A stretch of 55,418 bases of DNA from DYQY01 sp964643725 (GTDB taxonomy: Bacteria > Margulisbacteria > Riflemargulisbacteria > GWF2-35-9 > DYQY01), in the NCBI GenBank assembly GCA_964643725.1, contig CAZXTL010000010.1, positions 1 to 55,418 of the forward strand, read 5' to 3'. Under the pieces are notes generated by a model. The model did no database searches. It saw nothing but the letters and a program-made list of their open reading frames with translations, and was not told where the DNA came from. Position numbers and translations under genes: made by a program. Below are positions 9,148-17,022 of the stretch, piece after piece (position 1 is the first letter of the stretch; each line of letters starts with the position of its first letter).

Positions 9148-10548
9148 ATGGCAGTTGCTTTAACTAATGGCATTATAAACGCTAGCACATATGCGCCTAG
9201 TACTGTTTCAAAAACACAAGATCAGAGTGGAGAATTGTTTGGCAAGACAATTCCTTTGCAATCACCAGGTTTAACATTTGATAGCCCTGATGCCTTTAAA
9301 TTAATGAATTATACAGGAGTTCCATCATTTGATATTTGCTCGGTTTCTGTTGAACAATTGCAGGGCAAAGAAGCAGATAGTACTTCAGAAAAGTTATCAA
9401 AAGGAATAGAGGATTTAACAACAGGAAATGCAGATGTTAAAGTAGGCGAGGAAGTACAGAAATTCGTACATGGCAAGGTAGTTAATTTTAGTAATAGTAT
9501 TCGCGAGAGAGAAAATTCTGATGAAAAAATAGAAACATGGAATAATTGGGGCGATGATTTCTTGGGTGCTTTAGCAAAGGATTTAGGTATAAGCGAGGAA
9601 GACATAAAGAAACTTTCACAGCAGGAAAAAGAAAAATTATTAGAGAGAATACAGGGTAACACTAAGGCTATTTGGAAGGATAGTTTGTTCGGTCCTAATA
9701 CATTAGTAAGCTTTGTTAAAATAGTTGGTGGAACTGATAAGTTTAAAAAGGAATATCAGTCAGATTTCAAATCTTCTGAGTGGGGAGCAATTTCTAATTA
9801 CTATGCACCAGCAGATATGAAGCCAGAGGATGTAAGAAGAATATATTCCAAAACTACTATGGAGATTGGCTCAGATGTTAAGCTAGATGCTTTGAAGGAT
9901 TTAGTTAGTAAACTGAATACAACAACTCCACCTAAGTTTGCTATTGTAGATGGAAAGCTAATTGCTTATGGTGAGTTGACTAAAGACGAAATTTTAGAGT
10001 TTAGCAAACTATTTACTTCGAAAGAGTCTAAGAGTGCTTTTGAACAGTTTGTTCAGAATGCTCAAAATAATGCGAAGACACCAGCAACTCCGACGGATGC
10101 TTTTGAAAATGGGAAATATTCGCCCTCGTCGCCACTTTCTGTTGCTGAAATTTCAGCTGGTAGCTATTCTCCGGCGCAAGCAAGAATTCTAGGAATGATG
10201 ATAGCTAAAGTTAAGTCAGAATATCGTCAAGATGCAATAAAAGCAATTTTAAGTAGAGGGATATTGCCAAAACTTGAGGCCCTTGAGAAGGAAATACAAA
10301 AGGAAACTCCAGGTTATAAGCTTAATATAATTAGTGGTTACAGAGATTTTGCATACAACAAAAGAGTAGGTGGGGCAAAAGGCAGTAAACACATGGACGG
10401 TATTGCTGTTGATGTATCTATTCCAAAAGGGATTGGTCAAGAGAAGTTTATTAAGATAGCGACTGAAGCGGTAGGATTTACTGGAATTGGCAGATACAGT
10501 TCTTTTACTCATATAGATTTAGGTCCAAAGAGACAATGGCATGGATAG
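9148..10548 (+). CDS. M15_3-family peptidase (D,D/L,D-carboxypeptidase-like) with long N-terminal region
   Basis: The ATG at 9148 is chosen because GGGGGAG lies 5 nt upstream; the in-frame GTG at 9115 lacks such a site. The 466-residue product ends in an M15_3 domain: SGYRDFAYN (R399), SKHMDG (H415), AVDV (D422) and THIDLG (H455). These give the HxxxxxxD and HxD zinc ligands of VanY-like enzymes that cleave peptidoglycan stem peptides. The first roughly 390 residues have no recognised domain. They are low in hydrophobicity, with charged helices (SQQEKEKLLERI), and lack a signal peptide. It follows the giant amidase gene in the same direction. Confidence 0.72.
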   Translation: MAVALTNGIINASTYAPSTVSKTQDQSGELFGKTIPLQSPGLTFDSPDAFKLMNYTGVPSFDICSVSVEQLQGKEADSTSEKLSKGIEDLTTGNADVKVGEEVQKFVHGKVVNFSNSIRERENSDEKIETWNNWGDDFLGALAKDLGISEEDIKKLSQQEKEKLLERIQGNTKAIWKDSLFGPNTLVSFVKIVGGTDKFKKEYQSDFKSSEWGAISNYYAPADMKPEDVRRIYSKTTMEIGSDVKLDALKDLVSKLNTTTPPKFAIVDGKLIAYGELTKDEILEFSKLFTSKESKSAFEQFVQNAQNNAKTPATPTDAFENGKYSPSSPLSVAEISAGSYSPAQARILGMMIAKVKSEYRQDAIKAILSRGILPKLEALEKEIQKETPGYKLNIISGYRDFAYNKRVGGAKGSKHMDGIAVDVSIPKGIGQEKFIKIATEAVGFTGIGRYSSFTHIDLGPKRQWHG

Positions 10549-10672
10549 ATAAGTTGGTTGAAGCAGTTAGACATAGGTAATATTAATCGTCCAGTAAGTT
10601 ATAGGGTTTTTATTCCAAAGAGTTAAGTTGGTATTTAATTAAATATATTCATTTCTTATAGGCTTATATCTT

Positions 10673-11830
10673 TTAAGCCATTCCTATAGACTTTAAAGTT
10701 TGATTTCTTGCTAGAATCGCATCTTCATTTATAGGGATTATTTGTAAGTTATACTGCCCTGCTTTTCCTTTAAAATAGTTATCTACTTGTTCATTTTTGC
10801 GTGTAACAACCTTGCCATAACTTTGTGAAGCATCTGTCATTATATAGTCTCCTGATTTGAAAGCCGTTATAAGTACAACATGTCCACCACCTCGAACGCC
10901 GACCATGTAGCATCCAGGTTTTAGTTTAAGAGAACCATCTTGGTTTTTAAGTTGGTTAAATTTTATTCCTTCTGGGAAAGAAAGTTCGTTTGCATGAGAA
11001 TAAGAAACTATATTTCTTTTATCATCATTTTTTTCACCACTGTATCTACGATTATATTTAAAGAAATCATAAAGTGGATGGGTAGGACCAAGGTCTTCTC
11101 CTACTTGGTGAGGTAATCGGTAACAATCAGTTTTGTTATCTGCACCAGTATAAAGCTCGTATTTCATTCCTTCGTATGCTTGTAGTGTTGTTAGTAATCC
11201 TCGGGTATGATCACTCATGGAAAGAACCTTTATAGCTTCACTGATACTTGTAGTCCCTTTAGTGTCAGTAACTTTTGATAGTTTGCTTCCATTAGTTAAA
11301 TTTTCTGATTTTCCAAATAATCGTTGCCAGAACGATGGCCCACTATTTTGTTTGTTTGGTGTAGTTTCACTTTTTGTAGTACCACCAAATAGCCTTTGCC
11401 AGAAAGAAGGTGCTTTATTTTCAGCAGAGTTAGTTTGCTTATTACTATTGTTAACACTCATGCCACGGTTTCCAAATCGTTTACTAGATGAAGATTTATC
11501 GCTACTTGTTGTTTGTTGGTTACTACCAAATAACCTTTCCCAAAAAGAAGGTTTTCTTTCTGTAGGGATAGTTGCTTTTGAGCTTTTAACATTGGATGAT
11601 TTGTTTGGAGTAACTGGTTCTTCAATTTTTGCAGTTGTTATTTGTAGTTGTGTTCTGCGATTTGCATCTGTTTTATGGTCAAGGCGTTGGTTGCTTACTT
11701 TTGTTTGTACAACGTTTGCTTGAGCAGTTGTATTTGATGTTTGGGTATTTTTTGTGTTAGGAATATTTTTAGGAATACCAACAGTTGTTGGTGTTTTATG
11801 ATTATTATTTGGAAAACCAAGTTTGTCCAT
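10673..11830 (-). CDS. Cys/His peptidase-like protein with three PSFW[EQ]RLFG repeats
   Basis: The 385-residue protein starts with about 90 disordered Asn/Thr/Gln/Lys-rich residues. Three near-identical motifs PSFW[EQ]RLFG follow at 94-102, 141-149 and 165-173 in Ser/Asn/Thr-rich linkers. The C-terminal domain (about 200-385) contains a Cys in NKTDCYRLPHQV (C236), a His in GGGHVVLITAF (H317) and an Asp in MTDASQ (D333). This resembles a CHAP/NlpC or papain-like cysteine peptidase arrangement. I cannot name the family, so hydrolase function is inferred. AGGAGG lies 5 nt before the ATG. No signal peptide is visible. The amphipathic repeats could bind membranes or a partner protein. Confidence 0.55.
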   Translation of the reverse strand: MDKLGFPNNNHKTPTTVGIPKNIPNTKNTQTSNTTAQANVVQTKVSNQRLDHKTDANRRTQLQITTAKIEEPVTPNKSSNVKSSKATIPTERKPSFWERLFGSNQQTTSSDKSSSSKRFGNRGMSVNNSNKQTNSAENKAPSFWQRLFGGTTKSETTPNKQNSGPSFWQRLFGKSENLTNGSKLSKVTDTKGTTSISEAIKVLSMSDHTRGLLTTLQAYEGMKYELYTGADNKTDCYRLPHQVGEDLGPTHPLYDFFKYNRRYSGEKNDDKRNIVSYSHANELSFPEGIKFNQLKNQDGSLKLKPGCYMVGVRGGGHVVLITAFKSGDYIMTDASQSYGKVVTRKNEQVDNYFKGKAGQYNLQIIPINEDAILARNQTLKSIGMA

Positions 11831-11892
11831 AATAGCCTCCTATTTAATATATCGTTAAATATTGATTAAAATTGCAGGCTATTTAATTGTTG

Positions 11893-12396
11893 CTATCCGT
11901 TATAAGTAGGAGCTGTTTTAGGTGACTTCATCTTTTTAACTTCATGGTAGTAGGCATAGGTCATTGGTATTGCTTCAGAGATAGTTTTGCAATCTATGAG
12001 TTCTCCAACAAACATGGTGTGCGTTCCTACATCCAATGAGTTAATAACTTTAGCTTCCATTGTGGCAACAGTGTTTTCTATTACAAGTGGTGTTCCTGCT
12101 TCGCTTACTTCAAACTTCGTATTTTCAAATTTATTAATGTCTCTGCCACTTTTGAACCCGAATTTGCCAATGAAATCAATGGGAGTATCTTGGTCAAGAA
12201 CAGATACGCCGAATTTGCCACTTTTTAGAATGTATTCATGAGTTAGATTAAGCTTATTAATGCAGGTTACAATACATGCAGGTTCTGAAGTGATTTGTGA
12301 AACAACAGTTGCTATTTGGCCATTAAGTTTTTCTTCTAGAGAAGAGCTTACAAGATATACGCCGTAACCTAGTTTAAAAAGTGCTGATTTATCCAT
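11893..12396 (-). CDS. flavin reductase-like FMN-binding domain protein
   Basis: The 167 residues form a single flavin-reductase-like domain (split beta-barrel), with LFKLGYGVYLVSS, the ITSEPACIVTCINKLNLTHEYI substrate/FMN strand region and DVGTHTMFVGELIDCK. It resembles the flavoprotein part of high-molecular-weight rubredoxin, but the rubredoxin tail is absent. Family members pass electrons from NAD(P)H to FMN and then to acceptors such as oxygen-detoxifying proteins or ferric iron. Its ATG shares one base with the ferritin stop codon, so the two are translationally coupled. Reducing stored iron for release from ferritin is a plausible role but not proven. Confidence 0.82.
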   Translation of the reverse strand: MDKSALFKLGYGVYLVSSSLEEKLNGQIATVVSQITSEPACIVTCINKLNLTHEYILKSGKFGVSVLDQDTPIDFIGKFGFKSGRDINKFENTKFEVSEAGTPLVIENTVATMEAKVINSLDVGTHTMFVGELIDCKTISEAIPMTYAYYHEVKKMKSPKTAPTYNG

Positions 12397-12908
12397 TAGA
12401 TAGTTATTCCAATTGGAGGAACAAACATTCTTGTAGCCAGGTCTTTATCAACCATAAATAGTCCAGCTGAATCACCTGCAAGTTTAAGGCTTTGGATAAT
12501 AGCATCTACGTTGGATTCTTCTTCTACTTGTTCATCAACAAACCATTGTAGTAGGCTTGCGCTTGCGTGGTCTTTTAGTTCATAAGCAAGTTCCATTAGT
12601 TTTCCAATACGTGCAGTAACTTTTTTTTCGTGTTCAAGCGCATGTTCAAAGGCTGCAATAGGACTTTTCCATTCTTTGCCAGGGTCACCAATGGAAGAAA
12701 GGACAACTCTTCCGCCTCTGTTGGTAACAAAATCATAGAATTTTTTAGTATGAGCTTGTTCTTCCATAACCTGGACTCTCATCCAGTTAGCCATTCCTTT
12801 TAGATTGATTGATTCGAAATAAGCAGACATCGCTAGGTAGATGTACGCTGAATATAGTTCAAAATTTATTTGGTCATTGATCGCATCTTGCATTTTTTGG
12901 TTTAACAT
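12396..12908 (-). CDS. ftnA: non-heme ferritin
   Basis: The 170-residue four-helix protein has the full ferroxidase set in bacterial ferritin positions: E17, E50, H53, E94, Q127 and E130. Motifs such as NFELYSAYIYLAMSAYFE and VMEEQAHTKKFYDF are typical. It oxidises Fe(II) and stores iron in a 24-mer cage. GGAGAG stands 8 nt before the ATG. The gene heads an operon with the flavin reductase-like gene, which starts on its last base. The length is normal for the family. Confidence 0.95.
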   Translation of the reverse strand: MLNQKMQDAINDQINFELYSAYIYLAMSAYFESINLKGMANWMRVQVMEEQAHTKKFYDFVTNRGGRVVLSSIGDPGKEWKSPIAAFEHALEHEKKVTARIGKLMELAYELKDHASASLLQWFVDEQVEEESNVDAIIQSLKLAGDSAGLFMVDKDLATRMFVPPIGITI

Positions 12909-12977
12909 TTAAAACACTCTCCTTCAAAAATCTTAATTGTATTGTAGAGATTTTGGGATGTGGATTCAAGTGGTAAT

Positions 12978-13098
12978 TTCCCCTCAGTCACCTTCGGTGA
13001 CAGCTCCCCGATTCGGGGAGCCTTAGCTGAAAGTAAGTTATGTATTAAAAAGCCTCCCCAAATCGTGGAGGTTTCAGGCATTGCCTGATGGAGGGGAA
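12978..13098. repeat. palindromic REP/MITE-like element, copy 1
   Basis: This 121-bp element has 8-bp terminal inverted repeats, TTCCCCTC at the left and GAGGGGAA at the right. Inside are stems GTCACC/GGTGAC, CTCCCCG/CGGGGAG and a TCAGGC...GCCTGA hairpin near the right end. It resembles the copies at 13531-13665 and 43948-44045, which share the CCCTCAGTCA...TGACAGCTCCCC left part. It lies directly upstream of the DUF559 gene. Confidence 0.75.
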
Positions 13099-13136
13099 GT
13101 GTTCTTAGGTAACCATGGATAAATGACGAAGTAAGG

Positions 13137-13142
13137 TATAAT
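13137..13142 (+). promoter_or_regulatory. predicted -10 element of the DUF559 gene
   Basis: A perfect TATAAT ends 7 nt before the ATG at 13150, with no Shine-Dalgarno between them. This fits a leaderless or nearly leaderless transcript; no strong -35 is seen. Confidence 0.4.
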
Positions 13143-13149
13143 ACTAAGC

Positions 13150-13554
13150 ATGACTAGACAATTAGTACAAAAGACTAGGTTGTTACCATTTAATCCAAGG
13201 ATTATGGATTTCGTTAAAACATTACGCAAAAACATGACTAAAGAAGAGAAAAAACTTTGGTACGACTTTCTCAAAGATCTGGAATATAAATTTATAAGAC
13301 AGAAACCTATAGATAATTATATAGTTGATTTTTATTGTGCTAAAGCAAAGTTAGTTATAGAGGTTGATGGTAGTCATCATTATACGGAAGATTCGATGGG
13401 TTATGATCTTGTGCGCACTGATATTTTAGAAGCTTATGGTATAAGGGTTATAAGATTTAGTAATGTAGACATAAATAACAATTTTGAAGGTGTTTGTGAC
13501 GTTATTAAAGAACAATTAATTTCCCCTTTGCCCCCTCAGTCAGCCAAAGGCTGA
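13150..13554 (+). CDS. DUF559 (Vsr-like, PD-(D/E)XK) endonuclease domain protein
   Basis: The 134-residue protein is a stand-alone DUF559 domain. RKNMTKEEKKLWYDF is the typical opening, followed by FIRQKPIDNYIVDFYC (D60) and LVIEVDGSHHY (E71, D73, H76), the acidic metal-binding core of the Vsr/very-short-patch-repair nuclease fold. The substrate is unknown. The last nine residues, PLPPQSAKG, are encoded by the start of the downstream palindromic repeat, so the gene reads into the element. Similar elements lie on both sides, which suggests the gene travels with them or that they inserted around it. Confidence 0.85.
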   Translation: MTRQLVQKTRLLPFNPRIMDFVKTLRKNMTKEEKKLWYDFLKDLEYKFIRQKPIDNYIVDFYCAKAKLVIEVDGSHHYTEDSMGYDLVRTDILEAYGIRVIRFSNVDINNNFEGVCDVIKEQLISPLPPQSAKG

Positions 13555-13665
13555 CAGCTCCCCAAATTGGGGAGCCTAATATGTGCAACTCAATGGCATA
13601 GAATTAGTAATTGATGTTCTAAAGCCTCCCCAAAGTGGGGAGGTGGCACGAAGTGCCGGAGGGGG
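13531..13665. repeat. palindromic REP/MITE-like element, copy 2
   Basis: A 135-bp element bounded by CCCCCTC and GAGGGGG. It contains hairpins GTCAGCC/GGCTGAC, GCTCCCC/GGGGAGC, CCTCCCC/GGGGAGG and GGCAC/GTGCC. The left half is very close to copies 1 and 3. It overlaps the last codons of the DUF559 gene. Confidence 0.75.
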
Positions 13666-13672
13666 AGTGTTT

Positions 13673-13703
13673 CTCCCTCTGGAGAGGGAGATGCCCGTAG
13701 GGC
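13673..13703. repeat. second palindromic element type, between the DUF559 gene and mfd
   Basis: CTCCCTC (13673-13679) pairs with GAGGGAG (13684-13690) around a 4-nt loop, followed by GCCC-gta-GGGC (13693-13703). It directly follows copy 2 and ends less than 30 bp before the mfd start. Confidence 0.6.
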
Positions 13704-13729
13704 AGAGGGTGTGTTAAAATAGTTTCGCA

Positions 13730-15805
13730 ATGAAATTTGAAGTTGGGTTAATAATTGATATTGAGCAAACAATTAGTGAGCTCGAAAAGAACCATTATGC
13801 TAGGACAAAGCTGGTACTTAACCCAGGCGAGTACGCGGTCAGAGGAAGCATTATTGATATCTTCCCATCCAATAGCAATGTGCCTGTCAGATTAGAGCTT
13901 TTTGATACTGTCATAGACGACATTAGAACCTTTGAGCCTACTACCCAGCGTTCACTTTCCAAAAACGATAGAGTCGAGATAACTCCTTACGATAAGAGTA
14001 TTAAACGACATGAATACGTAATACCTCATGAAATTCTTTTTGAACTAAATATCGGAGACAAAGTAGTCCACATTAATCATGGCATTGGAATATACCAAGG
14101 GTTACAACGGATGACGTTTGGTAAGTTTGAAGGTGAATATGCAGTAGTTGAGTATCAAGAAGGGGATAAAATCTTTATCCCGATTGAACAACTTGCCAGG
14201 ATTTACAAGTTTTCTGGAGCAACTTCACCTATTATTAATTCACTAAGAGATAAGCAGTGGGAGAAGACTCAGCAGAAAGTTAAAAAGGTAGTCAAAGATG
14301 TAGCAAGAGACCTTTTTCATCTTTATAAGAACAGAAAGCTTCGAGAAGGGTTTGCTTTTCAGGAAGATAGTGAGCTTACTCTTCAGTTGGCAGAGTCATT
14401 TCCATTTAGGGAAACAAGAGATCAACTTAAAGCTATTGAGGACATCAGAAAAGATATGGAGTCATCTAAAGCAATGGATAGGCTGATTTGTGGTGATGTT
14501 GGGTTTGGTAAAACAGAGGTAGCAATAAGAGCAGCGCTCAAGGCAGTTGTAAGCAGGAAACAAGTGGCAATGCTTGCACCTACCACTATTTTATCTAAAC
14601 AACATTATGAGGTTATTAAAAGTAGGCTCGAAGAACTGGGGGTTGTTGTTGAATTTATTAATAGATTCAAGACTCGCAAAGAACAAAAGGAAACCCTACA
14701 GAGGTTAAAGATGGGGCAAATTGATATAATCGTGGGGACCCATAGGTTGCTACAGAAAGACATTGAGTTCTTTGATTTGGGGCTTTTGATAATAGATGAG
14801 GAACAACGGTTTGGTGTTATGGCTAAAGAGATGTTAAAACAATACAGAAGCCATATAGATGTGTTGACCTTGTCAGCAACACCGCTACCAAGGACTTTAT
14901 ATATGTCGATTTCCGGGATAAGAGATATAAGCGTTATTAATACACCTCCGCTAGAAAGACTGCCTATAATTACTGAAGCACATGAGTTTGATATCCCTTA
15001 TATTAGAGATAAAATAAAATTCGAGTTAAAACGAAAAGGTCAGGTATTTATCCTTCATAATCGTATAAGCGACATAATCCATTTGCAAAATCAGTTGCAC
15101 CAAGTTTTGCCAGACATAGATATTCGAGTTGGTCACGGGCAGATGAGCTCTAATCAACTAGAAAAGCTGATGATTGATTTTTATGAGGATAAATTCCATG
15201 TACTTATTGCTACTACTATTATTGAAAACGGGGTGGATATTCCAAATGCACATACTATGATTATTAATAATGCCGAACATTTTGGGTTAGCGCAGTTGCA
15301 TCAGTTGCGAGGTAGAGTTGGGCGTAATCAAGTTCAGTCTTATTGTTATTTGTTGTATAGGAATAAAGTTTTATTTACACAAGAAGTTAAAGAACGCTTT
15401 GAGGCGTTAATGGAGTTTTCTACTTTGGGGTCAGGGTATGATATTGCGCTTAGAGATTTGGAGTTAAGGGGGATTGGGAATATTTTAGGTACAGCTCAGA
15501 GTGGTTATATGGAAGCAGTTGGGTTTGAGTTTTATATGCATATTTTAAACGAGGCGATAGCAAGAGAAAAAGGTGAAAAGTATAGAGAAAGACCGTATTT
15601 GAATATTTCCACTAGGATGCAGGCCTATATCCCAGAAGAGTATATTCCAGATATGAGTATCAGGTTGGCATTATATAAATCTATAGCAGTTTTAGACAGC
15701 AAACAGGCAGTCATTGAGTTAGTAAAAGAGTGTGAAGATAGGTTTGGTAAATTGCCTGACAATTTAGTGGTTATGATGCAACTGATTAGTTATGAGTTAG
15801 AATAA
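13730..15805 (+). CDS. mfd: Mfd-like transcription-repair coupling factor, N-terminally and internally reduced
   Basis: Only 691 residues, against about 1150 for typical Mfd. It begins inside the UvrB-like module (NPGEYAVRGSIIDIFPSN) and passes within about 100 residues to the RNA-polymerase-interacting domain (GDKVVHINHGIGIYQGL). D1a/D2, which bind UvrA, and domain D3 are therefore missing. The RecG-like motor is intact: GDVGFGKTE Walker A, DEEQRFG, LSATPLPRTLY, IATTIIENGVDIPN and QLRGRVGR. The TRCF C-terminal domain is present but ends early (EDRFGKLPDN...). An in-frame TAA at 13715 bars a longer frame. It should still push or release stalled polymerase, but recruitment of UvrA is doubtful. 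Confidence 0.88.
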   Translation: MKFEVGLIIDIEQTISELEKNHYARTKLVLNPGEYAVRGSIIDIFPSNSNVPVRLELFDTVIDDIRTFEPTTQRSLSKNDRVEITPYDKSIKRHEYVIPHEILFELNIGDKVVHINHGIGIYQGLQRMTFGKFEGEYAVVEYQEGDKIFIPIEQLARIYKFSGATSPIINSLRDKQWEKTQQKVKKVVKDVARDLFHLYKNRKLREGFAFQEDSELTLQLAESFPFRETRDQLKAIEDIRKDMESSKAMDRLICGDVGFGKTEVAIRAALKAVVSRKQVAMLAPTTILSKQHYEVIKSRLEELGVVVEFINRFKTRKEQKETLQRLKMGQIDIIVGTHRLLQKDIEFFDLGLLIIDEEQRFGVMAKEMLKQYRSHIDVLTLSATPLPRTLYMSISGIRDISVINTPPLERLPIITEAHEFDIPYIRDKIKFELKRKGQVFILHNRISDIIHLQNQLHQVLPDIDIRVGHGQMSSNQLEKLMIDFYEDKFHVLIATTIIENGVDIPNAHTMIINNAEHFGLAQLHQLRGRVGRNQVQSYCYLLYRNKVLFTQEVKERFEALMEFSTLGSGYDIALRDLELRGIGNILGTAQSGYMEAVGFEFYMHILNEAIAREKGEKYRERPYLNISTRMQAYIPEEYIPDMSIRLALYKSIAVLDSKQAVIELVKECEDRFGKLPDNLVVMMQLISYELE

Positions 15806-15813
15806 ATCTTTCA

Positions 15814-15843
15814 TTGTAAGTTAACGAATATTTTTATTATAAT
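15814..15843 (+). promoter_or_regulatory. predicted promoter of the prenyltransferase gene
   Basis: TTGTAA (15814-15819), 18-nt spacer, TATAAT (15838-15843), then 8 nt to the ATG at 15852. No Shine-Dalgarno lies between, so the message would be leaderless or nearly so. Confidence 0.5.
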
Positions 15844-15851
15844 GAGTCATA

Positions 15852-16733
15852 ATGGGTAACAAAATATTTCTTTGGGTAAATTCTTTAAAGGCATATGCAT
15901 TTATTGCATCTGTAGTTCCAGTATTAATCTTATTTGTCATTGCTAGAACTAATGGTAGTTTAGTAGGTTTTATTGAGCTTTTTTTAATGTTACTTGGCAT
16001 TCTATCTGTTCATCTTGCAACTCATTTTGTGAACGAATATCATTATTTTAAAAAGGGTGTGGATAGCACAGATAAGCTTAGTACCAGTGTGGTTTTAGCG
16101 AATGGGCTTTTAAAACCAAAGCAACTAATACTTTTAACGGTTCTTTTATATGGGATATCAATATTTGTTACAATTTATTTTGTTCTTTATTCTAGCTTTA
16201 ATCTGGTTTGGTTTATTTTACTTGGGTTAGCTGGTATCTATTATTATACTGCAGGCAAAACTCCCTTAAAGCATGTTGCTCTTGGTGAATTTATGCTTTT
16301 CTTTTTGTTGGGTCCGCTGGTGTTTTTGGCAATTTATTTTGCTTTTTCTGCAGAAATGTCATTTAGAGCATTTTTATTTTCTATTCCTATTGGATTACAG
16401 ATTACTGCTATTTTTACGGCAAATAACATTAAGAACATGAATGCTGCGAATAGTAAGGAACTATTAGTAGTACTGGGTATTGAGAAAGCAAAACGAATAT
16501 ATTATGCAGAACTTCTTTTTCCATATTTCTTTGTGTTCTTGCTGGTAATTATCCGAGTTGATCATTTTTCTTTATTGATTGTTTTCCTTTCAATAATGAG
16601 AACAGTTAAGTTGATAATTAAGATGCAAAATGATCATTTATCAGAAGGTATCGCTCAAGAGACAGCACAGCTACAGATGTTCTTTAGCATATTATTGTTG
16701 TTAGGATTATTATTAGAGAGCTTGATTAGATAA
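15852..16733 (+). CDS. UbiA/MenA-like prenyltransferase family membrane protein
   Basis: The 293 residues carry about eight transmembrane helices, with the MenA pattern HFVNEYHYFKKGVDSTD (first polar motif) and GEFMLFFLLGPL. MenA joins a polyprenyl chain to dihydroxynaphthoate in menaquinone synthesis at the membrane. Both acidic motifs are altered. The first reads NEYHYFKKGVD, where MenA usually has NDYxDxxxGvD. The second reads NNIKNMNAANSKELL, where Asp residues that hold Mg-diphosphate are normally found. The fold is clear, but activity and substrate are not, and no other menaquinone gene is nearby. Confidence 0.7.
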   Translation: MGNKIFLWVNSLKAYAFIASVVPVLILFVIARTNGSLVGFIELFLMLLGILSVHLATHFVNEYHYFKKGVDSTDKLSTSVVLANGLLKPKQLILLTVLLYGISIFVTIYFVLYSSFNLVWFILLGLAGIYYYTAGKTPLKHVALGEFMLFFLLGPLVFLAIYFAFSAEMSFRAFLFSIPIGLQITAIFTANNIKNMNAANSKELLVVLGIEKAKRIYYAELLFPYFFVFLLVIIRVDHFSLLIVFLSIMRTVKLIIKMQNDHLSEGIAQETAQLQMFFSILLLLGLLLESLIR

Positions 16734-16752
16734 TAATTAAGGAGGCAAGGAT

Positions 16753-17022
16753 ATGAGTAATATTAATATTTGTCAAAGTTGTGGTATGCCACTAAGAATA
16801 GACCCAGAAAATGGTGGTACTGAAAAAGATGGGTCAAAGACTCAGAAGTATTGTTCTTATTGTTATCAGAAAGGAAAGTTCACAAGTCCAGAGATAGATA
16901 CTGCAAAGAAGATGCAGGAGTTTTGTATTGGTAAGATGAAAGAAAAAGGAATGACAAAGTTCGTAGCTTGGATTTTTACTCGCAGTATTCCTAAATTGGA
17001 AAGATGGAAAAATAAGAAGTGA
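16753..17022 (+). CDS. putative zinc-ribbon domain protein
   Basis: An 89-residue protein of the small zinc-ribbon family (zf-ribbon type), with CQSCGMPL and CSYCYQKGKF forming the two Cys pairs that should hold one zinc. A short helical region ending in RSIPKLERWKNKK follows. Function is unknown in the family. AAGGAGG lies 7 nt before the ATG. The next gene's GTG overlaps its TGA stop, so the two are coupled. Confidence 0.8.
   Translation: MSNINICQSCGMPLRIDPENGGTEKDGSKTQKYCSYCYQKGKFTSPEIDTAKKMQEFCIGKMKEKGMTKFVAWIFTRSIPKLERWKNKK

Noticed and set aside
11217..11723. 168-codon open frame antisense to the PSFWxRLFG repeat protein
   Set aside because: It is a shadow of the repetitive Ser/Asn/Thr-rich gene on the minus strand, with no start signal and no recognisable domain.
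13560..13729. N-terminal Mfd codons in another frame before 13730 (frameshift)
   Set aside because: The region consists of palindromic repeats, and no frame encodes Mfd-like residues. The internal D3 is also missing.
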